A stretch of 14,595 nucleotides of DNA. It comes from Acidobacteriota bacterium (GTDB lineage: Bacteria > Acidobacteriota > Terriglobia > Terriglobales > Acidobacteriaceae). The translations under genes were made by a program, and so were the position numbers. Positions 14,076-14,595 of the stretch are shown one piece after another; within the stretch, counting starts at the first letter, position 1, and each line of letters begins with the position of its first letter. The notes below the pieces were generated by a model. It was not told the DNA's origin. It ran no database searches and saw only the letters and a list, made by a program, of their open reading frames with translations. The stretch spans positions 1-14,595 of the forward strand of contig QIAR01000107.1 in NCBI GenBank assembly GCA_003225595.1, read 5' to 3'.

Positions 14076-14507
14076 ATGCCGATTGCAGTAAAACGAGTCT
14101 ACGAGAAAGCAGGACGTGCGGACGGCGCGCGGGTCTTGGTCGACCGCCTCTGGCCGCGCGGACTGAGCAAAGAGAGAGCAGCGGTGCACGCGTGGCTACG
14201 GGAACTGGCGCCTTCGGACGGATTGAGAAAATGGTTTCATGCGCGTCCCGAGGGATGGCCGGCGTTCCGAAAACGTTATCTGAGAGAGTTGATGCGGGTT
14301 GAGGCCGCCGGAGCACTGGAGGAACTCTACCGACTGGCAGAAAATCACAAACGGTTGACGCTGCTGTTCGCTTCGAAGAACGAGCAGCACAATAATGCCG
14401 TAGTGCTCAAGGAACTGCTGGAAGGGTTGCGCAAGCCGCCGACAGGGACCGGCCCGGGTGCAGTGAAGGGGATTCGGGTGAGACAGGCGGCGAGACGGTC
14501 ACGATAA
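14076..14507 (+). CDS. DUF488 protein, YeaO type
   Basis: A 143-residue soluble protein of the YeaO branch of DUF488, of unknown function. It shows the branch signature VKRVYEKAGRADGARVLVD from residue 5, continuing into RLWPRG at 24-29, then WLRELAPSDGLRKWFHARP at 40-58 and the C-terminal TLLFASKNEQHNNAVVL at 95-111, which matches the E. coli YeaO pattern (TLLYSAKN, then NHA). It lacks the CHR cysteine motif of the other DUF488 protein in this window. The ATG at 14076 is preferred to a GTG at 14067 because the family begins with a short strand just before KRVYE. The last 23 residues or so are a basic, probably disordered tail absent from E. coli YeaO. It is divergent from the cytochrome gene, with about 97 bases between. 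Confidence 0.9.
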   Translation: MPIAVKRVYEKAGRADGARVLVDRLWPRGLSKERAAVHAWLRELAPSDGLRKWFHARPEGWPAFRKRYLRELMRVEAAGALEELYRLAENHKRLTLLFASKNEQHNNAVVLKELLEGLRKPPTGTGPGAVKGIRVRQAARRSR

Positions 14508-14534
14508 AAATTCGGCCGTTGCGGGTTCAATCGG

Positions 14535-14595
14535 ATGCACGCGAATCTAGAGACTGACCAAGAGCGAGCACCGCAGGCGTTTCCTGATTACAAAT
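14535..14595 (+). CDS. Possible start of a further gene, cut by the window edge
   Basis: An ATG at 14535 opens 20 codons without a stop to the edge, reading MHANLETDQERAPQAFPDYK. The composition is protein-like, but there is no Shine-Dalgarno site and the stretch is too short for recognition. It lies 27 bases after the YeaO-type stop and could be in one transcript with it. Confidence 0.3.
   Translation, partial: MHANLETDQERAPQAFPDYK

Noticed and set aside
14523..14540. GGGTTCAATC, like a tRNA T-loop
   Set aside because: The flanking bases do not form the 5-bp T-stem and no anticodon arm or acceptor stem is found upstream.

Overview
This is a bacterial chromosome segment of moderately high GC, densely coded and made mostly of housekeeping genes. 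No plasmid, phage, insertion sequence, CRISPR, rRNA or tRNA signature was found. Several traits suggest an Acidobacteriota (Terriglobia-like) source, but this is inference from gene style and not a database match: an orphan MCE/MlaD protein with a tandem-repeat tail, a membrane protein with an embedded spermidine-synthase-like domain, a DUF6496 protein with a long Arg/Ala/Lys tail, and many genes without a Shine-Dalgarno sequence.

Layout. Positions 1-1175 (+) hold the 3' part of an exported double-PDZ protein with a coiled-coil tail; its real start lies upstream of the window. A convergent gene (1245-2744, -) encodes a GAF-GAF-GGDEF diguanylate cyclase with an intact GGEEF active site and an RxxD inhibitory site. 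After a 176-base divergent gap come the DUF6496 protein (2921-3427, +) and a convergent two-helix membrane protein (3541-3756, -). Then recG (3837-6071, +) and lipA (6233-7162, +) follow.

From 7243 to 13978 every gene is on the minus strand. In transcription order these are a lipoprotein cytochrome c, selA, a DUF488 protein, acpS, the membrane spermidine-synthase-like protein and the MlaD-family protein. acpS and the membrane protein are 43 bases apart and may be co-transcribed; the other gaps are about 80-165 bases. A second, different DUF488 (YeaO-type) gene lies at 14076-14507 (+), and a possible new reading frame runs off the right edge.

How the genes fit together. They are largely independent core functions: replication-fork rescue (RecG), lipoate synthesis (LipA), carrier-protein activation (AcpS), selenocysteinyl-tRNA synthesis (SelA), c-di-GMP signalling and envelope lipid traffic (MlaD). 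The window does not look like one coherent new system. The best leads are a repeated -10-like element 8-12 bases from the start codon of SD-less genes (possible leaderless transcription), five exact-length 34-residue repeats in the MlaD protein, loss of a catalytic aspartate in the spermidine-synthase-like domain, and an extra low-complexity segment inside RecG. No gene-free stretch exceeds about 180 bases.
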